From assembly GCA_021904315.1 (NCBI GenBank), contig CM038907.1, positions 31,441,223 through 31,505,222 of the forward strand: DNA of 64,000 nt, written 5' to 3'. The translations under genes were made by a program, and so were the position numbers. The DNA comes from Sphagnum magellanicum. Taxonomy: Eukaryota; Streptophyta; Sphagnopsida; Sphagnales; Sphagnaceae. This document shows positions 11,131 to 23,232 of the stretch, one piece after another; position 1 is the stretch's first letter; each line of letters opens with the position of its first letter. The notes under the pieces are model-generated. The model was not told where the DNA came from and searched no databases. It saw only the letters and a list, made by a program, of their open reading frames with translations.

Positions 11131-11279
11131 TACTACAAAATGTGGGTGTAGTTCTTTAATCCCCACTCAGTGACCCAATGAATTCATTACATTCCCACTA
11201 GGTCCCATTGAATGGGACCAGTGAATTCGCTCAATATCCATTAAAATCTTGTGACATACATGATGCATTTTGTTATAAT
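11131..11279 (+). mobile_element. Small MITE-like element, copy 1
   Basis: This ~149-bp segment starts TACTACAAAATGTGGGTG and shares its first ~95 bp with 12531-12677. It contains a 19-bp palindrome at 11201-11219 (GGTCCCATT-G-AATGGGACC). The TACTACAA start resembles CACTA termini, but its far end is weakly matched, so the family assignment is tentative. Confidence 0.55.
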
Positions 11280-11321
11280 GTATGTGTGTTTAGTTATTGG
11301 ATTCAAATTAGAATGTTCTTG

Positions 11322-12260
11322 TTATTCCAATAGATTAATTCCCATGATTAGTTGTGTGTCATTAAACTTCCCATAATCAATTGTTATATTGGCAAACTTC
11401 CCATAATCAGTTGTTGTCTTCCCATAATTCCCAATATCCATTGTTAAGTTCCCCAAAATGTTAGTATCCTTGCTAAATTCATCAATATCCTTGTGTATTG
11501 TGGTAATGTTGACACCTCCATTTTTGTTTTCTTTCATTAGCACCATCCCCATGATTTCTATTAAACTAAATATTATTTTCACCATGTTCATTTTCTCTCA
11601 TTAAGGACCTTGGTTTTGGTTTTCAAGAATTCCAACTATTTTTCAAAGTTAGTTTCGTGCATTTGACATTTTTTCTTTGGATTTTAAATTTTGTTTCCTC
11701 CATAATCATGTTTGACTCGTGCATCTTGTCAAGTGTGTTAATAAGCATATGATTCCCCTTTTGTGTTACTTCTACCATGTTCTTGTGTGCAAATGAAAAG
11801 GAACATTTGATAATTATGTTGCCGACATTCCAAGATCCGTTGCCTAAATGAACTTCTTTGTTCATTGAATTTGGTGGTGTGCGAAACTTTGGTGTAGGGG
11901 TGTTGATTGGAGTCTACATTGTGTTGCCATTCACAAGTTTAACTAATTGCAACTTCCACAAACAACTTTGAATGAACAACAAGTGGTGTGTGAAGTGTCC
12001 AGTCACAAATGTCATTCATGAAGGTCTAATGCCTTACTTTAGAACAACAAAAACAAAGTTAAAAATTCAACAAAAACCTTGAAATAATTTCGCAATTTTT
12101 TCAACAACCTTCGATAAGTTAGAATTAATACCCCAACGCTAGTTATAGTAATTTCAAATTCTGAAGAAGAGAAAGATATTTTGTTCACCAACTTGTTGTT
12201 GAAGAATAACCACATGAAACATCTGAATGGGAAATTGAAAAAGAGGAGGAATTGTAACAA
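11322..12260 (-). pseudogene. Degenerate minus-strand coding remnant, possibly Harbinger ORF1
   Basis: Minus-strand fragments read EVTQKGNHMLINTLDKMHES then NMIMEETKFKIQRK (within 11623-11865), followed by repeats of a DYGKF/GNYGK unit (within 11322-11591). PIF/Harbinger elements carry a second gene for a Myb/SANT-like protein with a helical Met/Glu-rich C-terminus. The position next to the transposase and the convergent orientation fit that, but the match is weak. It could instead be an unrelated AT-rich frame. Confidence 0.3.
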
Positions 12261-12530
12261 CTATTCATCAGTGAACTTATTATAGAAGTGTTATTTGACA
12301 AAAAAATCCTATAAAAATTGGTCAGAATCACTATTTTACAACATCTTATATATTATGTGAAGTTTATGATAAAGAGGAAAGGGAAGGTTATTGTGGAAGA
12401 GCCAATTGTGTATGATAAACCTACAAAAACCACCCAACATTTAAGGTGAAGGAGGTCCAGATGATGTTGTGATGAATTAAGATGGAACCTACTTAATACA
12501 AATGGGTGAAATAAGTTGATTTGGAAACAT

Positions 12531-12677
12531 TACTACAAAATGTGGGTGCAATTAACTAATCCCCATTCATTAGACTAGTGAATTCACTACTTTTCAACTA
12601 GTTCCCATTTACTTCAATGAATTCATTCAAAATCTAGTGAAATCACTTGGTGTATAGGGACACCTTCTGTTGTAGTG
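12531..12677 (+). mobile_element. Small MITE-like element, copy 2 (CACTA-like ends)
   Basis: This ~147-bp segment is homologous to 11131-11279. It starts TACTACAAAATGTGGGTGCA and ends in TTCTGTTGTAGTG, whose reverse complement begins CACTACAACAGAAGGTG. The ends are therefore imperfect inverted repeats of the CACTA type. It has no coding capacity. Confidence 0.6.
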
Positions 12678-12866
12678 AAAGGCTTTTAAACATTCAATGG
12701 ACTACTCCAAAAAAGGACTTGTTGAAGGAGTTTTTGTAAACTTGGGAGGCCATAAAAGATGGTTAAATCAAAGATCAAGCATAAAAGAAAAAAACTATCA
12801 TTGACTATGTACTAATTCATGAACAACTTAACATTTCTTATGAAAAAGTTGTTTATGCTACAAATA

Positions 12867-13503
12867 GGGCAAACCCATCCTTGGGTGGGACCACTAGGAA
12901 CCACCTCAAGGAATGGTTAAGAACCAAAAACATCCAAATCATTTTTCTATGTTTTTTTTGTTAAATGTTTTTACAATTATAAATTATTATTTTTTCATGG
13001 TTATCAATTGCATGTTATAATATATGGCTTCAAATTTATTTGGGAATTTAAAATTTAATTTTTTAAAAAAAATTTACATTCCTAATTAAAATTGCCCCTT
13101 AAAAAATCAATAACCTCAACTTTGGAAATTCATAACTAAATCATATTTAATCAATTAATTTCGAAATAAAAATAAAAATAAAAAAACTTCCAAAATTACC
13201 TTAAGAAAAAAATTCATAAAATTTTATTAAATCATGTTCCAAATTTGTGTTTTTTGACCAAAAATTTCAAGGAAAAAAAAACATTACATTCTTAAATTTT
13301 TTTTAAATGTAAAGAACATCAAAAAATACAATAGTTTTGATATTATTGAAAATTTCAAAATCTATTGAACCTAATAAATGTCATTATTTAAAAATTACAA
13401 AAATGTTGATTTATGTGTTTCCTATGATTTTTCAAAGTTTGATGGGTCTAAAAAAATCAAGGTGTGACATTCCTAGTGGTACCACCCAAGGATGGTCTTG
13501 CCC
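12867..13503. mobile_element. 637-bp non-autonomous DNA transposon with ~35-bp TIRs
   Basis: The left end starts GGGCAAACCCATCCTTGGGT and continues through GGGACCACTAGGAA. The reverse complement of the right end starts GGGCAAGACCATCCTTGGGT and continues through GGTACCACTAGGAA. The termini thus match over about 35 bp with few mismatches. Both sides are flanked by AATA (12863-12866 and 13504-13507), a possible 4-bp target duplication. The interior is very AT-rich and non-coding. I do not recognise the terminus. Confidence 0.8.
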
Positions 13504-16500
13504 AATACCTCAATCATAGAAGTTGAAATTGCTTTGAAAATAATTATGAACACCAATGCCTTTGTTGAAAATGAACAATGGAATGTGATGCTCATGAAGG
13601 AAGAGTTTCATCTTCAATTTGCAATTATCCTATAAATCATTTACCAAAGGGAATGGTTGGCTTTTTTCAACACCCATGTTACCATCAAGTTTGATTTGGC
13701 AAATATAGCCCAAAAAATCAAATACTATTTTATTGTGTTAATTGAAATGTTAATAAAACTTACTTAGTGGATAGACCACCAAAAACAAATGTAACCAACT
13801 TAGCAACTAATAGTAGCAAAATTGCGACTTGTTTTTCATGACCGGTTATAGTTGTTATGTTCAAGAAGTGGTTTCTTTTATCTATAATGACTTCACTAAA
13901 CATAACAACCCAGGATGAACCTATACTAACAATAACTCAATCTAAACAAGTTGTTGAAAAACAAGGAGTTTCACCCAAACTTATCACCAAGGAGCAATTC
14001 TTAAAATAACAAAGGTCAATGTAATCTATAGTTGCTTCACCTTTACATGTACATCAATCCCACATGTTGAAAACGAATACATAACCACCAACACCACAAG
14101 ATAGGTTAAATCTTGAACCTATTACTTTTCCACTTAAGGAAAAACAAAACCCTATTCAAGGGTTCTGATTATTGAATCAAAGGATGAAAAAGACCCATTT
14201 AGAAAAGGTTGGTTGTGTGAATAAAACAAAAACCACAACCAGAACAAGTTAATTTTGAGGAAGAACATGAAACCAACACAAAATAAATATTTATAGTTTT
14301 TAAAAATGTTTTACCTATTAAACTTGTAGTTTCATTTATGTGGAGGTTAGAGAACCTGCTTTTGAAGTATTTCTACCAAAACATCCTATAGTAAAACCAC
14401 CAACTTAAAAAACTCATAGTCTTTTACCATTCTTGAAACTTCAATATGTATCAATCCTACAAAGAACTTGAGGCACATTAATGTGTTATTTACACAAGCT
14501 ACCCAAAATGCTAACACCTAGTTAGAAATCTTGGAAAGATTCACCAACATGAATGTTGAGTGTGATGAAACCAATAAGAATTTACAAGAAAATAGGTAGT
14601 TAGTTACATTCTTGTAGCCTAAAATTGACTATTGTGCAACAAACCTTGAAGAAGCAAAAAAAGGAATTGGTTGTAATCAAAGGACAATTGGCCAAGATTC
14701 AAATTAAGAACCACAATTTGACCTTGAGGGTGATTCAAGTGGAACAAGATGTAAGGAAGACTAATAACTTGTAACAAGAGTACAATGACTTTAATTAACT
14801 CAATTGGAAGACCCGGAATGACTTGAAAGTAGTATAAATCAAGCACGAGTAAATGACCAAATATTACAACAAGAGAGAACCATAACTGGTCTACAACAAA
14901 CCTATCAAAAGTAGTAGGAGCAACTTGTTCTAGCTAACATTGAGTTGGAAAAACAAATGAAGACTTTATATGCTCAAATCTAGGATTGAACTTGGCAAAG
15001 GTATAATTAAGCAAATCAACCCAAGCCTTACATGTTAGAATGCAATATAACAAGTTGAAGGAATTAGAAGAATTGTTGCTAAATAATACTTTACTCAAGG
15101 TCTAAAGTTGGGCTTTGGGGGATAAGAATCTTAAATGGAAGGAATGGTGGCAAATAGTGCAAGAATTCACAAAGGAGCAGATCCATGAGAATATGGAGCT
15201 AGTATGAGCTAATGAATAGGTCTATCAATTAAAATTATAAGCTTATCAAATTACCTTTCTAGATTTCAAGCATACCCCACCTATTTTTATACCTATTGAA
15301 ATGGGAATCAATAAAGGAACATGTGCAACATCATCAACCTTAGGATATGAACAAGGTGAACAACTTAATGTAACCACCAAATTAAGTACTCCAATCAGAG
15401 GAAGAACATGTTTAAAGCTTTTACCTTCTCTTTTACTAGTTGTGACCATTGATGTAACTTTTGAGGTTACTATTGAACATGCTACTACCCCCTCACTAAT
15501 GGTTATTAGTAAAGTAGAACCATTAAAATTTGTATCTATTGTTATACCCTTGACCCCACTTTAGAAAGGTGTAGGTCAATAAATCATTTTCATTTTTAGC
15601 ACACCCCATGCATTGAAGGTATTTACTACACCTACAACAACCTTTGTTGAAACACGTGTTTAATAAGTTTGCAATAAAAACCAATATCCAATTCCTAGAT
15701 AATGTTTAACTTGTGAAAGAAATTCATATTAAACCAATTGAGGAAATTGCATAACAACTTGTTGAAATAGTTAAGATTGTTTACTAAACTTCAAGCTAAA
15801 ACCTAGATTTTGTTTGTTACAAGTGATAGAACCTAGCATGTGATAAAATTTGATAGGTGATAGGTTAACAACAAATAGGTACTTGTTAATAGGCAATTAA
15901 TTTTTGAAAATTTTGGATTGTTATTATATATATTGGCTAGTTATTTAAATGGTCTAATTAAATTGATTATTTTGAAATTAACAAGCATAAGTAGGACAAG
16001 AAAAAGAAAAAAAGACTTCAAAGTTCTTCTTTTTTGTTTTTTTTTTTTTTCAAACATGAATGGAAAAATTCTACATTTGAAAAAAAAAATAGCAACTTTT
16101 GAATGTATTTTGTTTGAAAATTTTGATTCATACAAATAATTAGAGTTTTCTTTGTTGTATGTCCTTGCTATTGTACAAATCAGAACTTGCTTTGGAAGTA
16201 GAAATTACAAAAAACTTTGATGGGAATCATAAAAAATCCCATTAACATTTGGTGACCATGTAGTGGATCGCAATTGTAAGCACTAGTGTTTGTTTTGTTA
16301 ATGAAATCCTTGGGGATCTATAAAAGGTACACCAAGGTCAATGCTTTCATTCCTATATTCATTAACATAAATGATATTTTTGGGATTTGAACCATTGGGA
16401 TTAAAAGTGGTGTTTGTTTGTTTCATGATATCCCTAACACGAATTGGGTTTAAAATAGGCCTATTTCCCATGAATTCCATCATCTAGTCATAAAAATTCT

Positions 16501-16684
16501 TGTGAAAAAATCATGGGAGACAAAAAAAAACTTTATCTTATGGGCTTAATGTCCAATATTCTTAGTTGTGGCTAGTCCCTAACATGTAATCAATAACTTT
16601 CTTGAAATCTCCTATGATTAACCCCCACTTGTTTTTACATGCAAGGTCATTTCTTGTGTGTTGTGATTATTTTGTAACCACATG
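13504..16684. other. AT-rich intergenic DNA with decayed coding-like fragments
   Basis: Plus-strand translation shows short protein-like pieces broken by stops, for example NEQWNVMLMKEEFHLQFAI near 13569 and Glu/Lys/Gln-rich coiled-coil-like stretches between about 14490 and 15200. They suggest an old, heavily mutated gene or transposon protein that I cannot name. No intact frame longer than about 90 codons is present. Confidence 0.35.
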
Positions 16685-17545
16685 TGACATGCTCCCAAAC
16701 TCCTCGATAGACTCAAATGTAAGTCTAAAGTGAAAAAATAGGAAGAGTAAGGAATTAGGGCACGCTCCTTAATTCGCAGCACTTTGGGGGTAAAGGGGCA
16801 TGCTGGAGCTTTGAAATGGGACTAAAATGAATGACAAGTGATCAATCATTCACATGAACTTGCACAAACCAAACAAAAAGTTGGTTAGTGCATAGCTATA
16901 GCACTTTTGGTGTTAAGACGAGCCATGGGCAAACTCGGACTCACAAAACTCACCACGACGCAAACTTGGGGGAAGCCACCACCTTCCCCCTTATAGTATA
17001 CTCTGTGGCTGGCCACATGACCAACATCCAAATGGCATTTTGTCTTGGGACTCCCAAGTGGGAGTCCTGAATTCCCAAAGTTGGGACTCTTGCAAGTTTG
17101 AGGGCCCATAACTTTGTCTATAGACCTCTGATTGAGATGAGGTCTCAAGCAAAATTGTAGCCCTCGTTGCGAGCTTTCCAACAGTATGTGGTATGCCATT
17201 TGCACGCAAGGACATCGAGGTGATTCCCGACTTTTAGTGGTCAAGAATCAAATTGTCTATTTGATTTCTGGCCCTTCTTTTGGCCATAACTTGTGTTTCA
17301 AGTATGTAAATGGGTCATACAAGCCCATTTCAGACATCTATGTTCTAAGAGCTTTCCAATGATATAAGGAACGTTTCAATTGAATGAGTTTTGACCCCTG
17401 CAATTTCTTTCTAAAAATTCAGGAGTTCATTTAAGAGTGTGAAAGTTCATTCCCTTACACTCTTTTCGCACTCTTGGGCTTAATCTTGGCCCGCACCTTT
17501 GCAAACCCTTGCCTTGGTCGTGAACCCAAGGCTAGGGTTGCGATG
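16685..17545 (+). mobile_element. Old LTR copy (same family as 56884-57704)
   Basis: The segment aligns end to end with the young LTR at 56884-57704. It starts TGACATGCTCCC against TGACGCGCTCG. It shares a block with AACTTGGGGGAAGCCACCAC, the CTTCTTTTG-CATAACTTG block and GAGCTTTCCAA. It ends in GGGTTGCGATG against GGGTTGCGACA. Many CG sites of the young copy are TG or CA here. No coding capacity and no clear target duplication are left. Confidence 0.75.
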
Positions 17546-17827
17546 ATGACAAATGTTAAAATCTTCTTTCACTTTACCACAACAATTTCAAACATGTCTC
17601 ATGGGTCAATTTTAGCCAAGGTTGCTATATGTTCATCACGTTTCACCTTCATAAGAGTAAGAAACTCACCATGCTCCCAATTAGGTTGTCTTGGTTTCTT
17701 ATTTGAACCTCCAAGGATATGCATCTGAATTGGAGGAGGTAGTTTTTTTGTTGCCCTTGCTTTTCTTTTTTGATGCATCTTTGTCATTATAGTTGTGTTA
17801 GGTTTTACATTCAATTGGAAATAATTT

Positions 17828-18058
17828 AATACAATTTGATGCTACATTAATCTAATAATTTGGCAACTATATTTAAATAGAATTTGATGTTGTAGGAATT
17901 TGGCAACAACTACTATAATCAAATGCAATTTGATGATAGGAATGTGGTAGTTCAATAATTATAATTTGATGTGGCATGAATCTAGAAGTTGAACAATTAC
18001 ATTTTGATATAATTTGATGTTGCAAGAATCTAGCAACAACTTGAATAATTACATTGAA
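17828..18058. repeat. Degenerate tandem array, ~50-bp unit
   Basis: About five imperfect units of AATTTGATGTTGCAAGAAT - CTAGCAACAACT - AATTACA occur in a row. Confidence 0.6.
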
Positions 18059-18879
18059 TGCTTCCAGGTGTAAAACATGTTTAATAATTGTTACATTATT
18101 AAAAAAATTCTTATTTATTTTTTTGTGATGTTCATCTTCAATTTTTGTTTGCTTCTAATTCTTTATTTATTCAATTCAATTGCAAATCATTTTACCTTCT
18201 TTAGGTGTTTCATTTCAACTATCCAAGTTGGAGGGGTTGAATTGGGACATGCCCATGCTTTTTTGATGTCTTCTTTTGTGTGACCTTGTGTGTGCAAGTT
18301 TTTTTTAATCCATGGTCCATTGTTAGTTGGCTTGTATGGACCACTATTGTGGTTTGTTTTTGATTATGCAAGCTTGCATTTTGTAGTGATGTAGTGTAAT
18401 GATGTAGTGATTGTGGAGCAAGGTAATGAACAAGAAATTTTTTTGTAGTGATAGTTATGAAGAGATTCACATGGTGATAGTAGAGGAGAAAGGACACAAA
18501 CTTCCCACAACAATGGCAAGGAGATGCCTAGAGAAAAATTATTTGGATTTTACATACATTGAGTTATAGGCTTAGATTTTGCCTTCCTACGTAACATTTA
18601 ATTTTTTGATAAAAAAATTTCAATTTTTGAAGATTAAGTTTTAATACACAAAGGGCTTAACATTGCCCTAACACCACATGTTAAGAAAGCTACCACATCA
18701 TCTTTCTTGTTAATGAACATTTCATATGTGAATTGTAATCTTGATTTGTCCCTTGTAACTTAATGTGCACTTAACACCAACTATGAAAGTTCCTTTATTG
18801 ACTTAGCTACCTTATTCACCTACATATTGGCCCTACCTACCAACTACAACCAACCCCCCTACCTATTTATTTTCTATCA

Positions 18880-19225
18880 TTTATTGACTAAACCTTTACC
18901 TCTTTGGCAAAACTTTTTTTTGGGACTAAACCTTTATTTTTTGACAAAACTTTCCTATTCCATGGCTAAATATTTATTTCTTGGCTCAAGACCTTTATAT
19001 CTTCTTGGTTAAACCTTTTTTTTCTTGGTTAGATTTGTATCATTTGGCATCACATTTTTATTCCTTAACTAAAACTTTTTTCGACAAAACCTTTATATCT
19101 TCCTGGCTAAATTTTTATCCTTCAATGAAATGTTGATCTCTATTTGATTAAACTTTTATTGTTTGGCAAAACCTATATCTTCTCATGGTTAAAACTTTGT
19201 TTCTCAACAAAATTTCTTTGTTTTT
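18880..19225. repeat. Degenerate tandem array rich in CTAAACCTTTAT / GGCAAAACTTT
   Basis: About ten imperfect 30-40-bp units alternate GGCTAAACCTTTAT, TTCTTGG and CAAAACCTTTATATCTTC variants. The array is AT-rich and non-coding. Confidence 0.6.
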
Positions 19226-19760
19226 TTTATTAAAGGTGTATTTTGAGGTTTGTAGATAGTTAGACACCCGTAATATGTGCTTCTTTTTCATTCTATTGAT
19301 ATATGCTTCATACATTTATTAAACGCTCAACATTTGTGTGCAAAAACTATGATACCATGAAAAATGGGTTTCTTATGATTTCCATACCAAATTTTGAATG
19401 CAAAGTCTATGATGTATAGGCATTCAATATTAGATATATGCCCTCCAATGAAAAGTGTATGTATGTATGTCCATGGCATGATTTTCTTGGCTTTTCATTA
19501 TGTTGTTGTCATCATCATAGGTAGTACAGGATGAACCTCATTAACTTGTCTTGTAAATGCTTGGTTTTCCGTAGTAAACTAGGTTACTTACTACTTACCC
19601 AAATTGGGTAAATTATTGTTACCTCTTCCATTGCGCCACCCAATAAAACAAAAATAAAAATAAAAAACAAGAAAAAATAAATTTCATGAGATGCAAAAGT
19701 GTCTCAAATAGGTACCCACCTCATGGAGGGGTTTTAGCAATGCCCCCCTTGGAAGGCAAA

Positions 19761-19792
19761 CCCCACCCCCCCCCCCCCCCCCCAACCCCCCC
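19761..19792. repeat. Poly-C tract
   Basis: The tract is almost pure C for about 32 bases, with two short A interruptions. The minus strand is G-rich and could form a quadruplex. Length may be affected by sequencing error. Confidence 0.85.
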
Positions 19793-20532
19793 AATATAGA
19801 ACTACCATAGTTCCCTTTACCATTCTAGCATCTTTTTGACTTTTTTTTCCTTTTTTTTTTCCCAATTTAATGGTAAAAATAAAAATTTCCTGAAATTTTG
19901 GTAGTTGAGGTGGGAGAAAAAAAAATGCCATGTAATTTTGCATTTCTTAAGCACACCCCACAATCAAAGCTTTAGTGTAAGCAGTCCGTAATAATGTTAA
20001 ACAAATTTTGTAGAATTTTTGATAGTGCAAACATCTGATTTTGAGAAATTAAAATTAAAAAAATAAAATTTTGAAAATAAAAATAATTAAAAATAATTAA
20101 AATTGAAAATAATTTAATTACTGCTCGAATGGTTAAGGTATTACACTAATCACGTAAGAACTCGAAATATATTTAATTCCCAATATACACCCACCTATGT
20201 AGATAGATTCTAAGAGAACGGGCAAAGTGTACACGATTAAAAGTGTGGTGTTATTGGGAACAATTTGTGGGAACAATTGAGGAAGTTTGATGAGAATCCT
20301 TGGGAACTCAATGGGAACACATTTGGAAGCTCAATAAATAAAAAAAGAAATCCCTTTACCCCAACCCTCTCTCTAAACCCCAAAAGAAAAATAAAATTGA
20401 GCTGCCCTCTAATGAGTGCATGTTGAGCCTTCTCGTTGACAACATGTAAATTATATGGTCCTAATTATAGTCCTAAAATTTTTCATTGCAAGGAGGGTTA
20501 GTGGGTAGCAAGGTTTGAATTTCTTGAACCCA

Positions 20533-20577
20533 TTATTGTAATTAAAACATTAAAACATTGTGTTTTAATTACAATAA
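20533..20577. repeat. 17-bp perfect inverted repeat (hairpin)
   Basis: Arms at 20533-20549 and 20561-20577 are perfect reverse complements (TTATTGTAATTAAAACA) with an 11-nt spacer. The arms are AT-rich. It is probably a fold-back or MITE relic. Confidence 0.8.
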
Positions 20578-22265
20578 ATTTTCATGCCTTATTATTATTA
20601 TTATTTTAATTTAAAAAATTAGTAATTTTTTTTTACATTAAGCATGTTGATTTTTTTGGCCTTGTCTACCAAGGCCCTTAAGGATATTGTGTTTAGATTC
20701 ATTGCAAAGTATATAGGAGCTTAATGCATTTTGGGCCCTAGGTAATAATAGTAGGTCTATTATTATATAAGGATTTTGGAAAGATGATATTTTGGCTTGT
20801 GTTGAAACTTGAAATTAGTTACAGAGTTATATAATATAATATCTTGAAGGATTTTGGTTTCTTTTAGAGGATTTTTTTGTAAGATTATATTTTTTTGCAT
20901 GGTGAAATATTTGAATTTCGATAATTCTTCTTTTGCCTTAAGATGCTTTTTAATCGTAAATGGCAAGGGCACAATGTGACACAACGCTTGTTTTTCTTTG
21001 TACTGTAGGCCCTAAGAAACATATTGAATAAGTAAAGGGAAGGACCTCCTGAAAGGATAGACGCATAATCTAGAAGAACCTTCACTTACTGCAACAATAA
21101 CACGTTTCAAAATAGAGATCGCCTGCGCACACACGTTATAACATCATTAACATCTTTTGCTCATAAAAATTTGTGCAAAATTGAAAGAAGATGGCCTTTA
21201 GTGCGCCTTTCGCTCTTCATGCCATGTTGACATATCAATGAGAAAAACTTGTCCACTTATTGGTATAATAAACATTTAAAAACTATCCAAAAACTCTCAC
21301 AATTAGAGGAAGAAATATGTCCATAGAATGCCAATTGCGATAAAAATTTGTCCTTTGTTTGAATCATGACTATTGTTGTAACCTCACAACGAACTATACC
21401 AAATCAACTTGAGTGAGGTTGACAATGACAATGTCTACCAACATCAACTGGTTAGGATAAGTTTTGATTGGTGGAAGTTATTTTGCTAGCCTAGTGGCCA
21501 TCTTTTTATTTATTTATTTATTTTCTTGTTATACTTTACTAGGGGGAAAAATCTACTCTAGTTTAGGTAGGGGCGGGTTCTATCTTTTAGGTAACCAAGA
21601 CTTTTAGCAACCATAGAGATAGCCCCTTCCCCTATACTCGAGGGCAGTAGCCCAAGAGACCCAGGACATGCCCTCAATCACATGCCTTCCCGAAGATAAA
21701 TACCTAAGAGCTTTTTGATGTGGTATTACCTTACAAATTTATGTCCATTTGGGACGAAAGAGTCCATTAAATGAAAGGTAGATCATGGAGGATAGATTGT
21801 CCTCTGGTACTGGCAGCATGCCACAAACTTGGCCAGGGTGACTGTGTTCGTAGTCTGCATGAGCCCAGCAAGAGTGCTTGTGTGGGTGGAAAGACTCATC
21901 CACCAAACAGAATTTACATTAAAAAGCACTGAAGGCCACATTCCACCTGGTGATTATTAGAAACCGGAACAGACCTCTGATGGTTATTAGGGCGGTTCTT
22001 AAGATTCATAACCATGATTTTCAAAAATCAATGACCTGGTTTTGGTATAGAAACCACACTTTCTCTCAACTTGAAAACATCAAATAACCGGCCATGAAAA
22101 TGACTGGGTTCCCCCCCTCCCTGCTTCTTGCATGATAACCGCAGGTTCTTTGAGGGGTTTTTTGAAATAACCGGGACCATCAGTTATGGAGGGTTGTTGA
22201 TCAATTCCAGAGTGGCACACAATCACCATCATCACTTGTGCTTTGAGAAAGCCCCAATGTAAAAT

Positions 22266-22942
22266 ACTAAAGGTACATTCACACTTGGTGTTAGGGACTC
22301 TCTCTAGTGTTGAGTCCCCTAACACCATGCTAGTCATTTAGGACTTACACCTACTTACCATCTGAATATCTATATATGATGAAGGAAGGTAGTTTGTTTT
22401 GTTTTGTAGTTTATGAGATCCCCCCAACCCAACCCAACCCAACCGGGATGCTTCAGATCTTGTTCTTGGTGTCTTTGGAAAGCTCTCGATGAGGAGGGGT
22501 GCAAGGGCTTGGTTCCATGATGTCTGGACTTGTGGTGCAAAAGTTCTTGAATATTGAATGATTTTTTCACTGAAAGTTAAATTAAATTAAATTGTAGCTG
22601 AAAATTTCAGAGGAATTGGAATGTGCCTTTGATGTTGTTGGAAAGATCTTGATGAGCCAGGATTTAATGGAATTTGTTTGGTAAGATTTATTTGGATTCA
22701 GAATGTGGGAGATACTGATTTTTAAGTGATTTCTGCCACTGAAAATTCAAATAAATTCGAAAAAAAACTAGCTTTTTGAAGGGAAAATCAGTTGAGGACG
22801 TGGCAACACTTGGCCCACTGCACAGGTCACACTAGTTTTATGTTACATTCACTTAATAATATTAAGCTATCAGCCATGAACATTGGGTGCCACCTAGGAT
22901 GCCACCTAGATTATCATTTAATCAAGTGTGAATGCACCTTTA
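22266..22942. mobile_element. Possible inverted-repeat element (~677 bp)
   Basis: TAAAGGTACATTCACACTTG at the left end and its inverted counterpart TAAAGGTGCATTCACACTTG (minus strand, about 22923-22942) form ~20-bp imperfect termini. Just inside the left end is a hairpin at 22287-22326 with 14-15-bp arms (GGTGTTAGGGACTC type). No target duplication or coding sequence was found. Confidence 0.45.
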
Positions 22943-23095
22943 TAAGAGTGCAATGGCACTTGATACCTAGTGCCTTGGCTGAACAAGCAAGCACCCACAT
23001 TAGTACCATGATAAAAAACCTGAAAAAAATTCATCTAAATTGTTTCATCAAAATATTATAAATATCTCATGTGTAGAAACTAAGTCAGCGTCTTT

Positions 23096-23232
23096 GAGTC
23101 CAAATCTAACATTTCTTAGGTTTAATTTGGCCACCAAGAGGCTTCCCTCAACAACAAGGCGACCGAGTCCAAATCCAACATTTCTTGGGTTTAATTTGGC
23201 CGCTAAGAGGCTTCCCTCAAGAAGGCTAAGGT
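23096..23232. repeat. Two tandem copies of a 69-bp unit
   Basis: GAGTCCAAAT - TAACATTTCTT - GGTTTAATTTGGCC - AAGAGGCTTCCCTCAA is repeated twice with a few substitutions, starting at 23096 and 23165. Confidence 0.85.

Noticed and set aside
16885-17244. 119-codon minus-strand frame
   Set aside because: It overlaps the old LTR copy and is not conserved against the related LTRs.
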